Of a stretch of 64,000 bases of DNA, positions 32,729-43,559 are shown one piece after another (the first letter of the stretch is position 1; every line of letters starts with the position of its first letter). This stretch comes from Cavia porcellus. Lineage: Eukaryota; Chordata; Mammalia; Rodentia; Caviidae. A program made the translations under genes and the position numbers. The DNA is taken from contig NW_026947484.1 in NCBI RefSeq assembly GCF_034190915.1, forward strand, positions 139,288,982-139,352,981, in the 5' to 3' direction. The notes below the pieces were generated by a model that ran no database searches, had not been told where the DNA came from, and saw only the letters and a program-made list of their open reading frames with translations.

Positions 32729-32730
32729 TC
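32689..32730. repeat. (TA)n with GATAC/GTATC ends: 42-base perfect palindrome
   Basis: GATACTATAT ... ATATAGTATC. The ends are complementary as well as the TA core, so the whole block is self-complementary, with its centre at 32709/32710. Confidence 0.95.
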
Positions 32731-33159
32731 TAATAAATGAGTATAAGCTTTCTCATTCCTCTGGAGTAAGGTTTATGGGGCACTTACAGTGCTCCTCAAT
32801 CACATCACACCATATGGGGAGCTTATCTGACTCTTTCGCTTTCCCATATAGCTCATTCCTCTCTACAACTCTTTTTCTCCCTGAAGAAATCCCCCTAGCT
32901 TTTAACTCCTAATGATCTCTTCCTGATTGCAAACCTCTCTTTCCCCTACCGAATGTGTGCCCACACAGGCTCACACGCATGTTCACTACACTCCCACTCA
33001 CTACATTCAGTAGCTTTTCTCTTGCTGCTCACCGCGCTCCCAGTCTTTGCCCCATGCTTCCAAGAACAGATCCCTCCTTTAGTTTTTCCTTATTGCACAA
33101 ATCACATCAGTAACTTGGTAAATATTTTCTTATTTGCTTAGTAAATATTTTCCCACCTA

Positions 33160-33275
33160 GAATACGAGCTCCTCTAGGGCAGAGGCTGTCTTTTTCATCT
33201 TTATATTCCTAGTAAATAGCACATGACCAGGTACATTGTGAGCACCCAATAAACATTAACTGAATACATGACAAA
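33160..33275 (+). mobile_element. L2 3' end, sense
   Basis: GAGCTCCTCTAGGGCAGAGGCTGTC, TATATTCCTAGTAAATAGCAC, GAGCACCCAATAAACATTAACTGAATA is the standard L2 terminus. Confidence 0.85.
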
Positions 33276-33750
33276 TCTTTTCTCCACCACTTTGGCTCCA
33301 AATGTAAAGGGCAAAATAACTACAAACAAAATAAACCAAATGTTCTAGTTACAGGCAGCTGCTAAACAGATTTTGTTCTATAAGTTTGTTTAAAAATTGT
33401 TTTTTTAAACCTCACAAACTCGTCTTTAAATGGCAGTTAAACTCCTGAAGGCAGCCCATCAAGGCTTCTTTGAGCCCACATAATTCCAGAAGAATGGTTC
33501 TAATAGCAGGATTTCAGCTGTACCTAAACATTCATAAAATTGTTTCTCTGGGAAAATGAAGTCCAAGATCCACATTGGAACATTAGAAACCTATCCATGG
33601 TCGGGTCCAATTCTGAAATAAAAGGTACATAGGGGGAGTAATTTTGTATGAAGAGATTGCTTTTGCATATATAGTACATTGTTTTTAATCAGATTTGATG
33701 ATTACTTGGAGGTAGAACAATATGCTAAATTCTCCTCCAACATCTATGAT
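33276..33750. other. Intronic sequence without recognised features
   Basis: No exon or known repeat recognised; likewise 32731-33159. Confidence 0.4.
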
Positions 33751-33760
33751 ATATATATAT

Positions 33761-33834
33761 ATTTTTGTACCATAAATTGAACTCAGAACCTTGTGTCAGG
33801 CAGGCACTGTGCCGCTGAGCTATATCTCTGACCC
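33761..33834 (-). mobile_element. ID-like SINE, antisense, degraded
   Basis: GTACCATAAATTGAACTCAGAACCTTGTGTCAGGCAGGCACTGTGCCGCTGAGCTATATC, preceded by an AT run. Confidence 0.82.
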
Positions 33835-33999
33835 TGTATGATCTTTCTAACACTGACATTTTGAGTACAAACCATCTAAGGCAGTTTCCCTAGCCACGTC
33901 TAGTGGCAAAGGGCAGAAGAAAGGTGGGAAGACGAAATTAGAGTCAAAGTTCTTCAAGTATTCTCTTTACCAACAGTTTTACCATAACTCTATAACTTG

Positions 34000-34143
34000 G
34001 GAGTTTTCTGGGTCCCTGTAAGGCCTACTAAATCAGAAATTCTGATAGTTGAGCTTACCCTAGAAAAAGAAATGGGAAAAGTTATGCAATCTGTGCTTTC
34101 ACAGGCTTAGGTGATCCTGATGCATACTAAAGTTTGAGAGGAG
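34000..34143 (-). mobile_element. MER5A-like hAT DNA transposon, antisense
   Basis: AAATCAGAAATTCTGAT, GCAATCTGTGCTTTCACAGG, AGGTGATCCTGATGCATACTAAAGTTTGAGAG is the reverse of the MER5A start (CTCAAACTTTAGTGTGCATCAG..). Confidence 0.75.
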
Positions 34144-34256
34144 CTTTTGGGCACCAATAATCTATTCTTCAAGTTCATTTCAACAGCATAAAATGAGCTA
34201 CAGATGAAAACACTATGAATGAAAAAAATAAAAGATACTTTCTAAGGCTTACCCAA

Positions 34257-34425
34257 ATGTTCTCAATCTTGGCTGCAGTAATCGCCTGGGAGCTTTAAAT
34301 ATACCAATGCCCCCACCCTAAGAGATTCCAATTTAATCAGCCTGGGCTTTGGCATGAGGACCAGGAGTTTTAAGAGCTCCCCAGGTGATTTTAATGTGAG
34401 GCCAAGATTCAGAAACCAGTATTCA
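34257..34425 (+). mobile_element. hAT-type MITE with terminal inverted repeats (MER3/MER5-like)
   Basis: TCTCAATCTTGGCTGCAGTAATCGCCTGGGAGCTTTAAA at the start is mirrored by TTTTAAGAGCTCCCCAGGTGATTTTAATGTGAGGCCAAGATTCAGAAA at the end. The middle, GCCCCCACCCTAAGAGATTCCAATTTAATC, is typical of this class. The exact family name is uncertain. Confidence 0.72.
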
Positions 34426-34483
34426 AGGACAATTACTAGATAATTATTCTCTGAAGCTGCCAATCTGCTAGAAATCCCCTCCC

Positions 34484-34489
34484 ACCACA

Positions 34490-34583
<94 letters not shown>

Positions 34584-34632
34584 CAGAGAGACAGAGAGAC
34601 AGAGAGAGAGAGACAGAGAGAGACAGAGAGAA
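34484..34632. repeat. Compound (CA)n-(GA)n microsatellite with GACA interruptions
   Basis: A CA run (34488-34506) is followed by about 55 bases of pure GA and then by GACAGA-type interruptions to about 34630. It is one of the longest polypurine tracts in the window. Confidence 0.97.
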
Positions 34633-34636
34633 AGAA

Positions 34637-35330
34637 AAGACTAAACATCTGAGGAGTAAATTTACTTGCTTATAATTTACATTTCAAGGTCATAAACTCT
34701 CTAAGACAATTACATGTTACAGAGGCCAGAGGTCTCTTAGCGTGGGGTAGTTCAAATATCACATTTGGCAGCTAGAAGGTCAGCAGAGAACGAAAGTGAG
34801 AAGAGACACCTGATGTCATCACCTGGCACTGGAGAGAGAAGGCATCAGAGGAAGAAGCACACTATCTTTGATGGTGAAATAGACTTACTTGGCAATGTCC
34901 AGTTCTATAAATCCCTATGGCTCAGGGATTTAGAAAGGATACACAACTTGGATTTCATCAAAAAAATAATCCCACTAACATGTTTGTCACAAAACAACGC
35001 TCATGGATAGAAGATAAGATTATTCTACTTGAAGAGATATCTTTTCTACCTATTTCACATTTGGCAATCTATGTAGGTTTTTCTCGATTCATCATCCAGG
35101 CAGCAATATGAGGGCCCTGTAGCTAGTAACTGCTTGGCCAAAATTGGGACTCACTAACAGATGGCCTTAACCTAGTGAAGCTGAGATGCCAGAAATTCTT
35201 ACATACCGTATGTGAAATAATTCCATGTCTATCTTGAGAGTGTTCTGTAACTTTTTTGAGAGAGCAAAATGAGCTCCCACAACAGAGGAAAAACATTTCT
35301 TAGAAGTTGTTTTCCTGGCATAAAGACAGG

Positions 35331-35376
<46 letters not shown>

Positions 35377-35639
35377 CTCTGTTTATCCTGACCTCTACCA
35401 TGTGAAAAAAAAAATATCTCACTTTCTAGCTGGTCGTGGTTCCCTTTCTCAGCATGCAACGCATAAACAGACAGAATCCCACACTTGTTTCAACCATTGT
35501 TACATCAGTTCACAACCCAGTCAGCTCAGACTGTTAGCTCAATTTTAATGTAAACTAGAAAAATCACAAGGTCAAGTGGTAAGTTATGATTATGATAACT
35601 AGCTTGGTTGTCGACCACTGCAAGTAAACAGGACTTAGT
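34637..35639. other. Intronic sequence with only a microsatellite recognised
   Basis: A (CA)n tract lies at 35332-35375; otherwise nothing was recognised. Open frames of 60-80 codons here have no protein-like character. Confidence 0.4.
35332..35375. repeat. (CA)n microsatellite
   Basis: Pure AC run of about 44 bases. Confidence 0.97.
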
Positions 35640-35800
35640 GCTAGACTGCCTGGACTGAAGTCCTCATTCTAGTATTGAGCGCCTGCAAACGGGGGAAAAC
35701 AACGGCACCTACTTCATAGGATGCTTAGGAAAACTGTGAGGAGTTTCTTAGCATAAATTCCTTCATGTCTGCTGCACAGTAAGCTCTTCGTAAATTATTT
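35635..35800 (+). mobile_element. MIR SINE, sense
   Basis: GTGCTAGACTGCCTGGACTGAAGTCC, then GGCACCTACTTCATAGGATGC, GTGAGGAGTTTC and CACAGTAAGCTCTTCGTAAAT. Confidence 0.82.
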
Positions 35801-36509
35801 ATAGAGGTGAGCATTTCAAATGCCTTATTTTGATTCAACCAGTCAACATAAGGAAGTCTGCCCTACAGAAATATGCAAGGCTATCCAATGTTCCCCATTT
35901 GATTATTTACTGACAAAAGGACTACAAGTGACTATTATGTATTAGCAGGGGAAGTACTAACTAAATGACAGTTTTCTTTTTAGATAATGGAATTCTATAA
36001 ACAGATGAGAAGAATTAAGTACTATAACTACTGGTAGAGAGAAGGAAGCTAATCCTGGAGCCAGAACATGTTAAATCCAGTACGAGTCTGATGTGCATTA
36101 TGTGTGTTCCCATTGACAAATCATAGAATCTCCTCCTCTGTCAAACAGGAAGAACAATGTAACTCCCTGAAGATCCAAGGATGTTCTTTAGCCTTCAGTG
36201 GTTCTATACAAACATTTGTAGAATACACAAATGCTGAAAAGGAATGAAGGATGCACATCTAAGTTATCACTGGTTTCCTAAGGGAATGGCAGCAATGACT
36301 TACTTTGGGCAGTTTTTTATTAACTTTTATCTTTGAACAGTCTTTGTCATCAAATAAAATAGGCCTAGTCTTCCTGCATCCAGTTTGATTAAATTAATTG
36401 GCATGGTATGTACCTACAAGGGTTCCATACTAACAGAAATGTCATCAATTACCATTTTAATTTTACATAATAAGAAATAAACATATACAGTTATGTATGA
36501 ATTGAAACA
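35801..36509. other. Intronic sequence, mostly unrecognised
   Basis: Around 36050-36190 there is possible MIR-like text (GGAGCCAGAACATGTTAAATCC.. CTCCTCTGTCAAACAGGAAG), too worn for a firm call. Confidence 0.4.
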
Positions 36510-36644
36510 GCATAGTTTAAAGGGCATGAGTTTCAAAGGTATGAAAGTGCTAGGTTTAAATTCTTTCTATGCCTCTTAGTATATTTCACAAATTCTTTGA
36601 CTTCTCTGAACCTCATTTTTATTATTTGAATAATGAGTTTAATG
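36510..36644 (+). mobile_element. MIR SINE, sense
   Basis: CATAGTTTAAAGGGCATGAGTTTC, GGTTTAAATTCTTTCTATGCC, TCACAAATTCTTTGACTTCTCTGAACCTCA. Confidence 0.8.
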
Positions 36645-36850
36645 AGAAGAGCTAACATTTGTGGAGTACCTACCATTTAAGAAGCCCTACAACAAGTGCT
36701 ATGAATGCATTATCTCATTTAATCCTTGCAAGAACTCTGAGGTCATACTACCATCCCTGTTTTACAGATGTAGAAATTGAGGCAAAGAGGAGCTAAGTAA
36801 CAGATAGTAACAGTGAAGACATGACTTGAACCACAGCCATACATAAGTCA
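36645..36850 (-). mobile_element. MIR SINE, antisense, abutting the preceding sense MIR
   Basis: GAGCTAACATTTGTGGAGTACC, CATTATCTCATTTAATCCTTGCAAGAAC, TGTTTTACAGATGTAGAAATTGAGGCA. It makes a head-to-head pair with the MIR at 36510. Confidence 0.87.
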
Positions 36851-37079
36851 GAGGGAGACCATAAGAAGATAGTGATGCATTAAAGATATTATTTGCCTCC
36901 ACCACTTTGATCCACTGACACTACCTTTGAGTATTACCTAAAAATCTACCTTAATTTTATGTTATTATAAACTGCTAAAGGGATGGGTGACTCACTTGTC
37001 TACACTGCTTACACTGAAGGTAACTGCTTGATGTACTTTTTTTCACTGAGAAGTGGTGGCCCATACTAGGGCAGGTGAC

Positions 37080-37440
37080 AAGGACAGTGGTTCTTATTCA
37101 TCTGGGCAGCAGCTTCAGTGCTAATTCTAAACACAGGTGGTGAGAGAGACAGCCAACAGGAAGGGAGAAGGAATCACTGCTGACATGAGCAACTGGGAAG
37201 ATTGATGGCTTCCCTCTCTCCTTTTCCCCAATGTGTCAGCCTGAGGGCAGAGATGTAGGGTCTGCTGTGCCGGGGACAGTAAAATACACAGCACAGTGTC
37301 TACTTGCTGCGACACTGATTAATGAGACCAAAATGACACAGAAAACAGGCAGTGCTTCGGCAGGAGAATTCACAGGCATTTTTTCTTTAATGATTTTGAC
37401 AAAAGCAGTTCCCATAAACCACCAGGTTTGAAGCAGAATA
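37080..37440. other. Non-repeat, moderately GC-rich intronic island
   Basis: I recognise no repeat here, and the stretch is richer in G+C than its neighbours. It contains CTGATTAATGAGACC (homeobox-type TGATTAAT) and CTTTAATGATTTTGAC. It may simply be unique sequence; conservation cannot be judged from one genome. Confidence 0.25.
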
Positions 37441-38019
37441 CCCTGTGGTTAGAGCCATGCATGGGTGTATTCAGTGGGAAGCATGCATCAAAGGCTGAAT
37501 GGGGGGGTCTATGATGAAGTAAATTGGCTTCTGACTACAGGAAGGCTACAAATTAATCACAAACTGCTCTATCTGATTTATTAAAAAATTCTCCAGAGTC
37601 CCAAATAAGGTATTTATTTGCTTATCTTAATGTAAAAAGGACATGAGAATATACAATCTCAAAGATTCTGTTGAAAGCATTCTTACTTTTCAGAACTAGA
37701 AAAATAATAATAATTCTCATGTTTTGTTTCTCAGCTGCCTCATATAAAGATTAACACATTACTGTCTCTCATCAGAAAAGGTGAATGTTAATGTTAAATT
37801 ACTCCAGTAATACACGGTGATCTATGGGACATATCCATTTGACCAGAAAGTCTCCAAACCACAACTACATTCAAAACAAAATATATTGACTCACAAATTG
37901 AACAGCTTTTCCCAAACCTGCTATGCTTCTGCATTTTTAATCCTGGCTCATGGATGATAGCCATTCAGTTTGAATTTTATGAGCCATTCCCAATTCCTTC
38001 TTTTCCTTCACTACAGTCT
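37441..38019. other. Intronic sequence without recognised features
   Basis: Nothing identifiable. Confidence 0.4.
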
Positions 38020-38039
38020 ATGGATTCAATGCCTACCTC

Positions 38040-38215
38040 CTCTAATTACCTGCATGATCTTTAGCAAATACTTATGATTCAGTTTCTTCATCGAAAATAA
38101 AAATTTATACAGTACTTCATAGGATTATTCCAAGAATAGTGTACAAAAGTACACTAAAGTGCTTAGAAGAGTGACTGGCACTTACATGTACTCAATAAAT
38201 ATTAGCTAATCAATT
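38040..38215 (+). mobile_element. MIR SINE, sense
   Basis: TGATCTTTAGCAAATACTTATGATTCAGTTTCTTCATC, ACTTCATAGGATTATTCC, GTGCTTAGAAGAGTGACTGGCAC, GTACTCAATAAATATTAGC. Confidence 0.82.
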
Positions 38216-38553
38216 AACAGGGACATTATGTAGTATGATTTCACTTTTCTATCTCCACCACCATCGTCAGAAATACCATTCATCTTACCTGTGCTGTTTT
38301 TGATTTTGCACCTTTCCTTATCATCAGCAGAAATGTCTTCTCAAAACAGTAATTCTGCACCGGTTATTACTTCTTATAGAGGCAATTCCAATCTCCTCAG
38401 TTTAATATGTAAATCCTCCACAATCTGACTTCATACACACATTACTAAAATACATGGAGATGAGCATCTCTATATCAACTTCTACTGAGCAATTAAAAAT
38501 CTTATGAAAAAATTTTTGTTTGTCCTTTATACTTTTGTATCATGCTATCTTTC

Positions 38554-38672
38554 TTTTTTTTTTTTTTTTTTTTTTTTTTTGTCTTTTTCCTTTTTTCGGT
38601 ACTGGGGATCAAACTCATGACTTCCTGCTTGCAAGGCAGGTGCTTATGCCGCTGAGCTAAATCCCCAGCCCC
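38554..38672 (-). mobile_element. Young ID-like SINE with perfect 13-base target duplication, antisense
   Basis: Long T tract, then TTTTTCGGTACTGGGGATC, CTTGCAAGGCAGGTGCTTATGCCGCTGAGCTAAATCCCCAGCCCC. CATGCTATCTTTC flanks it at 38541-38553 and 38673-38685 without a mismatch. It is the least worn ID copy in the window and sense with WARS2. Confidence 0.97.
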
Positions 38673-38984
38673 CATGCTATCTTTCATTAACAACCTAACT
38701 CTAGAGCTAAGTTCAAATAAAACCCTAACAGTAATCAATAATTGTTAGAAACTGTAATTTAAAGCCCAAAAGGTAAGAAATATTTATATAGCAATTTACG
38801 GTAAGAAAAATATATAGTATTTCCAGTGTTTGGTGTAGAGGCTTAACTATTTTCACCATAAATTCATATCTACCTGGGACCTCAGAATTTGATTTTATTT
38901 AGAAAGCAGATATAATCACTTAAAATAAGACACACTGGATTAGAGTGTCCCCTGAATTCAATAATCTTTTTTTTTTTTTTTAAT

Positions 38985-39275
38985 AAAAGAAGACACATGG
39001 AGACACAGAGGTAAGGTCATGTGATTCACGATGGAGGCAAGGTTTAGAATGATGCAGCTGCAAGTGGAGGATGCCCAAGGACTACTGGAGCCCCCAGAAG
39101 TTAACAAGTGGCAAGCAAGGATTCTTCCCTAGGGCCTACAGAGAGGGCATTTCCTACCAACACCCAAAATTAGACTCCTAGCTTCTATGACTGTGAGAGA
39201 AAATATTTCTGCTCTATGAGGTCATCCAGTATGACATACTTTTTTCAGCAGGCTTAGGAAACTAGTGCACTTGGT
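38985..39275 (+). mobile_element. MLT1 LTR (MLT1C-like) 3' portion, sense
   Basis: AAGACACATGGAGACACAGAGG, AGAATGATGCAGCTGCAAG, CCAAGGACTACTGGAGCCCCCAGAAG, ATGACTGTGAGAGAAAATATTTC and a CTTAGGAAACTAGTGCA end. Confidence 0.87.
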
Positions 39276-39539
39276 TGAAGCAGTAAATTGATACAGCAAG
39301 TCTTCCAGACCCAAAATCTGGCTAGAATGTCATCACCGTGGCCACCGAACTCCTCTTCCAGAACTGCACAACCTAATGCTGGGCAACGCAGAGTAGAACA
39401 AAAGCATTCTGTATTGACTACTGTGATTGGCCAAACTCTAATTGGACACAGGTAGTAGTGTTAAGATGCAGGAAGCATTACTGGGTCAGCCACATCAACC
39501 AAACAAACCACAGATCAACTATGGTAGTAAAATCATAGA

Positions 39540-39960
39540 TAAAATTGCTGTTATTTTAAAATTTTATTTTAAAGAGGATAAAACCAAGGACAATAAACAG
39601 AATAAAATCAATCAAGAATAAACCAGTATAAGAGACACAGGACTTCAAAACCTTAGCAAACCAACAATAGTTACCATAATGCCTGTTGTTGTTTTCAAAA
39701 TAGCTGTAGATACTTTTGGACATAATAAAAATTGAACAGAACAGAATAGAATAGAAACAATAAAGCCAAAACAGTGACTGCAATTAAGACTTCAAAACAA
39801 GCCAATAGTAAATCCAAAAAGGCTACCATAGTATGTCTTCTTATCTTTCAAACAACTCTTGCTCCTGCCATCAGGTTTAACATAATCAAACAAAACAAAA
39901 GAAAATAAAACCCAACCCAACAAATGAAAATGATATGGTTTCCTGGCCAGGATCGCTTCC
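39540..39960 (-). mobile_element. L1 3'UTR fragment with three tandem units
   Basis: Units start at about 39577, 39720 and 39880 with the ATAAAA(C)CAA / AATCAAACAAAAC phrase, and carry CAGGACTTCAAAACC, CCAACAATAGTTACCATAATGCC and TTTCAAAATAGCTG. They are homologous to 27270-28115. No coding part is attached. Confidence 0.85.
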
Positions 39961-41689
39961 TGGTGAGGCTCATGGTCGTCCTCCCACCAGCTACAATCTG
40001 TGAATGGTGAAGACTTATCTTTCTTTGAAATTTTGAGACTATTTTATTTTTTAGTTTTTGGCATAATCACTCCAGCCCAAATGTTTTTAGGATATAGGTT
40101 TTGTTAGAAACTCACTGAACTATTACTTTGAAAATGAAGTACACATGTCTATAATTTTTTTCTTTGAAGCTCTTCAGAAAGAATTCTTCAAACCCTGTGT
40201 ATGCAATTAATAAACTTGAGTGGGGAGAGAAATTCAAATTTACAAATCAGTGTCAGCTGATCATTAATTCACCATCCTTCTTTATGTTTAAAAGAGTATG
40301 TCAATAACCTCTGGAAGCTCTCAATAACAGCCCATAATGTTAGAGAACAAATAGTCCAATATATTTTTGACATGCCACATGGCTTCCTGCATGTCACATC
40401 TTTGGGCTGCTTATAAAACTTTGAAAAAACTTGTGATCTATATACAGATGCAGAAAGGATGTTATCAAAGAAGTGTCAGTATTGGAAACATTTCAGAGCG
40501 TTCGATTTCTTAAACTTACTAATATACCTTAGAATTTTGCACATGCAAATACATAGGTCTTCCTCAAAACTTTTGCCATCATGCTCAATTTTCTACTTAT
40601 GTTTAGTCACACCACCCGAATTCTGATTTACCCTCAGTCGTGTGTGTATCTGTAAAATAACTCTGTATTGCTTAGCCATTTGTTTCATTAAGTCTAATAA
40701 GATTCAAGAACATTTCTTAAGAAAGCCTTCACCTTCTTGATTGTTGACATAAACTGATAACGTTTTTTTCATTTTGTTACTAAATTGGTTCATCACATAT
40801 TGGTAATAATCTGAAGAAAATTTTATCTTGTAAAATAATTCAGCTTCATGTCTTTAAAAAATTCCAATTATTTCTTTTGGTATTTATGAATTCTTATAGT
40901 AACTAAATTGTGAATGTATAAATTTAAAATAACATTTTAATTTTCTTTTGATTTTTCAAGAGCTCCAAGAAATGTTTTTATTCACCAGTGGGATATTTAT
41001 CACGTTCCTTTGTATTGAATACTCTTGTTCCAATGTACTGTGCACATTCTAAATAAAAGTCTTTATTTATTGTATATTCTGTTCTTATGTAGATATACTC
41101 AAATTCTGTAAGCACTTTGAGTCAAAAAATGATAGTTTCCAATGACACCTTAACCACAAAACCAGCACTCACTCAACTGTAAGATTTTAAGTATAAGTTA
41201 CTTAAAAGTTTTTTAGATTCCTCCTTCCTAGCTAGAATTTTAAGATTTCAAACATAATCCTCCACAGCTACATTTTAATATATAAAATAATTATCACAAA
41301 TAATACAATATTGTTCTTTTAATAATTCTAAGCACATGGTTTGACAGTGTACCCTTAAGGTACATTATTCTGGTTAGATGACAAATTACTATGTGCTGAA
41401 TAATTATTAATCATAAACACTTGGTACCTCAAGTGACATCACTGATTGTTTCAACTGGTAAATTCTTGGATATTTTTGTGGAAAATAAGATTTTTGTTTT
41501 GATATTACAATTACATAATCACGGTCTCAACAAAGTAACTTCAGATGCTTATGTTCAAAGCATTAAACTGATGAAGAGTGAAATATGTGAGGTAGATCAG
41601 AGCTGTTTAATACAAACAGTAGGGATGGTGAAAGACAATGCAATGCTTTTAAAATGCCACCAGTTCAGTTTTACAGAAATGATTTTCTT
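39961..41689. other. Intronic sequence without recognised features
   Basis: It lies between two L1 3'-end copies. CATTCTAAATAAAAGTCTTTATTTATTG at about 41047 resembles a 3'UTR end, but no tail or frame supports a retrocopy. Confidence 0.4.
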
Positions 41690-43160
41690 AGTTTCTTTTC
41701 TTTTTTATTTTTAAAGAGAAAAATACAGAAAAATCAAGAAGCAAACAAACATTTAAAAATCAAACTGACAAAAATGGCAATAAAGGATTTCAAAACAAGA
41801 TAGGAATTTAATAATGATTGTTATAATGCATGTAGTTATACTCAAATTAACTGTTTAAGCTACTAGATACCGGCATACAAGATTAATTAAACAATATAAT
41901 TTCCATTTGAACAATGTCTTTCCCTTTTACTGTATCTAGTGTAACTTTTGATCATATTTACTCTTTCACCTTTTTATGTTAGCAAGACAATACAGTATTT
42001 ACACATGCAAGTCTGACTTATTTCACTTACGAGTATGGTTTCTAGTTGCATGCATTTACACATAAAAGCCTCGAGTTTACTGTTCTTTATGGCTGAGTAG
42101 TATTTCATTATATAAAAATACCACATCATTTTTTATCCATTCCTCAGCTGATGAACACTTGGGTTGTTTCCAAGACTTAGCTATTACAAATTATGCTGCG
42201 ATAAACATGAATGCACATATATCGCTGTAGTATGATGTTTTAAATTATTCTGGGAAAGTACCCAGAAGGAAAATAGCTGGATTGAATAGAATCTCTAATC
42301 CTAGTTTTTTGAGGACTCTCCATATTGACTTCCACAGTAGTTGTAGCAGTCTACACTTCCACCAACAATGGAGAAGTGTTCTTTTTTCCCATCTCCCTGC
42401 CACAGCATTTGTTATTGGTCAATTTCTTGATGTCAGCCATTCTTTCTAGAGTGAGGTAATATCAGTGTTACTTGCATTGCTCAAATGACCAGTGATGCTG
42501 AATAATTTTTCACACATGGATCTGCCATTTGTATTTCTTCATCTGAGAATTGTGTATTCATCTCAGCTGCATCATTTTTTCATTGAGTTTTTAAATTTGG
42601 GGGGCCTGATTTTTTCAATTCTTTATACATTCTAGATAAAAGTCCTTTGTCAGAGAAACATTTGGCATAAATATTTTCCCAATCTGTGGGTTTTCTTTTC
42701 ACTGTTGGTATTTCTTTTGATATGCAAAAACTTTTTAATAAAGCAAGAATCCAATTGTTCATTCTTTGAAATACTTCCCATGCAGTTTGGTTTTTGTTCA
42801 TGAACTCTAGGCCTACCCTTATGTCCTTGAGATTTGTCTTCTAGTATGTTTAGTGTTTCTGTTTTAATATTTAGATCTTTGATCCATTTTGACTTTAGTT
42901 CAGTGATGATAGACATAGGTCCTTTAACCCTTCAGCATGTGGAAAACCAGTTTTTAAACTGGTTTAAAACACCACTAATTAACACCACTAATTAAAGAAG
43001 CTAACTTTCTTCCAGTGAATATGTTTGGCCTCTGTATCAAAGATAAGATGGCTGAGTGCATCTATATCTTCTGTTCTATTCCATTTAAGAAATTTCTGAT
43101 TTTTCAAAATACAATAGCAGAAAAAATAGCCCAGTGATCTATCAGATTGTTTATGTAAGA
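41690..43160 (-). mobile_element. L1 3' portion (ORF2 C-terminus and 3'UTR), antisense to the window
   Basis: One 3'UTR unit (41720-41870, GGATTTCAAAACAAGATAGG) is followed upward by antisense ORF2 text: GGCTGAGTAGTATTTCATTATA, GGTTGTTTCCAAGACTTAGC, CCACCAACAATGGAG, GTCCTTTGTCAGAGAAACATTTGG, then the SFCISKEIPTVKRKPTDWEN reading on the minus strand. It is 5'-truncated near 43160. Confidence 0.92.
42580..42801 (-). pseudogene. L1 ORF2 C-terminal fragment
   Basis: The minus-strand frame reads KSFCISKEIPTVKRKPTDWE and then CFSDKGLLSRMYKELKK. This is the stretch just before the Cys-rich C-terminal part of ORF2p (human type SDKGLISRIYxELK). It ends in a stop after LKTQ; the rest continues in broken frames. 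Non-functional. Confidence 0.92.
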
Positions 43161-43190
43161 AAGAATTTTTCGAATTTTCTTTTATGTAAC

Positions 43191-43207
43191 GTGTGTGTGT
43201 GTGTGTG

Positions 43208-43269
<62 letters not shown>
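43191..43269. repeat. (GT)n microsatellite
   Basis: About 79 bases, with TATG and TTTG interruptions. Confidence 0.97.
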
Positions 43270-43271
<2 letters not shown>

Positions 43272-43440
43272 CATGTTACTGGGGTATTAAACTCAGGTAT
43301 GCTCTATCACTGAGCTACTTTCCCACCCCTTTCTACTGTTTATCTTAAGATAGGTCTTGTTAAGTTGCCCATGTAACAACTTCCAATCCTCCCAACGTGC
43401 TGGGGATTAGACATGTGCCACCCCACTGTGCTATATTTCC
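43270..43440 (-). mobile_element. B1+ID composite SINE, antisense
   Basis: An ID part (TTACTGGGGTATTAAACTCAGGTATGCTCTATCACTGAGCTACTTTCC) runs directly into a B1 part (GATAGGTCTTGTTAAGTTGCCCATG.. CTCCCAACGTGCTGGGGATTAGACATGTGCC). The fused order matches the copies at 47255, 50917 and 54417. Confidence 0.85.
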
Positions 43441-43559
43441 CACAGTTTTAACTTCTTTGGTGAGTTTCTATTGCATTCATTGGTCCTACTGAGTTAAAAA
43501 GGTGCAAGTCTACTTTGCTAGCCATTTCCTACTATCCCTTCATTCTGTGAGTTGTATAC

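Noticed and set aside
38590..38672. tRNA gene suggested by A-box/B-box-like words
   Set aside because: The words belong to an ID-like SINE with an A tail and target duplication; no full cloverleaf.
42580..42916. Overlapping minus-strand frames as possible cellular gene
   Set aside because: The translation is plainly L1 ORF2 C-terminal sequence.
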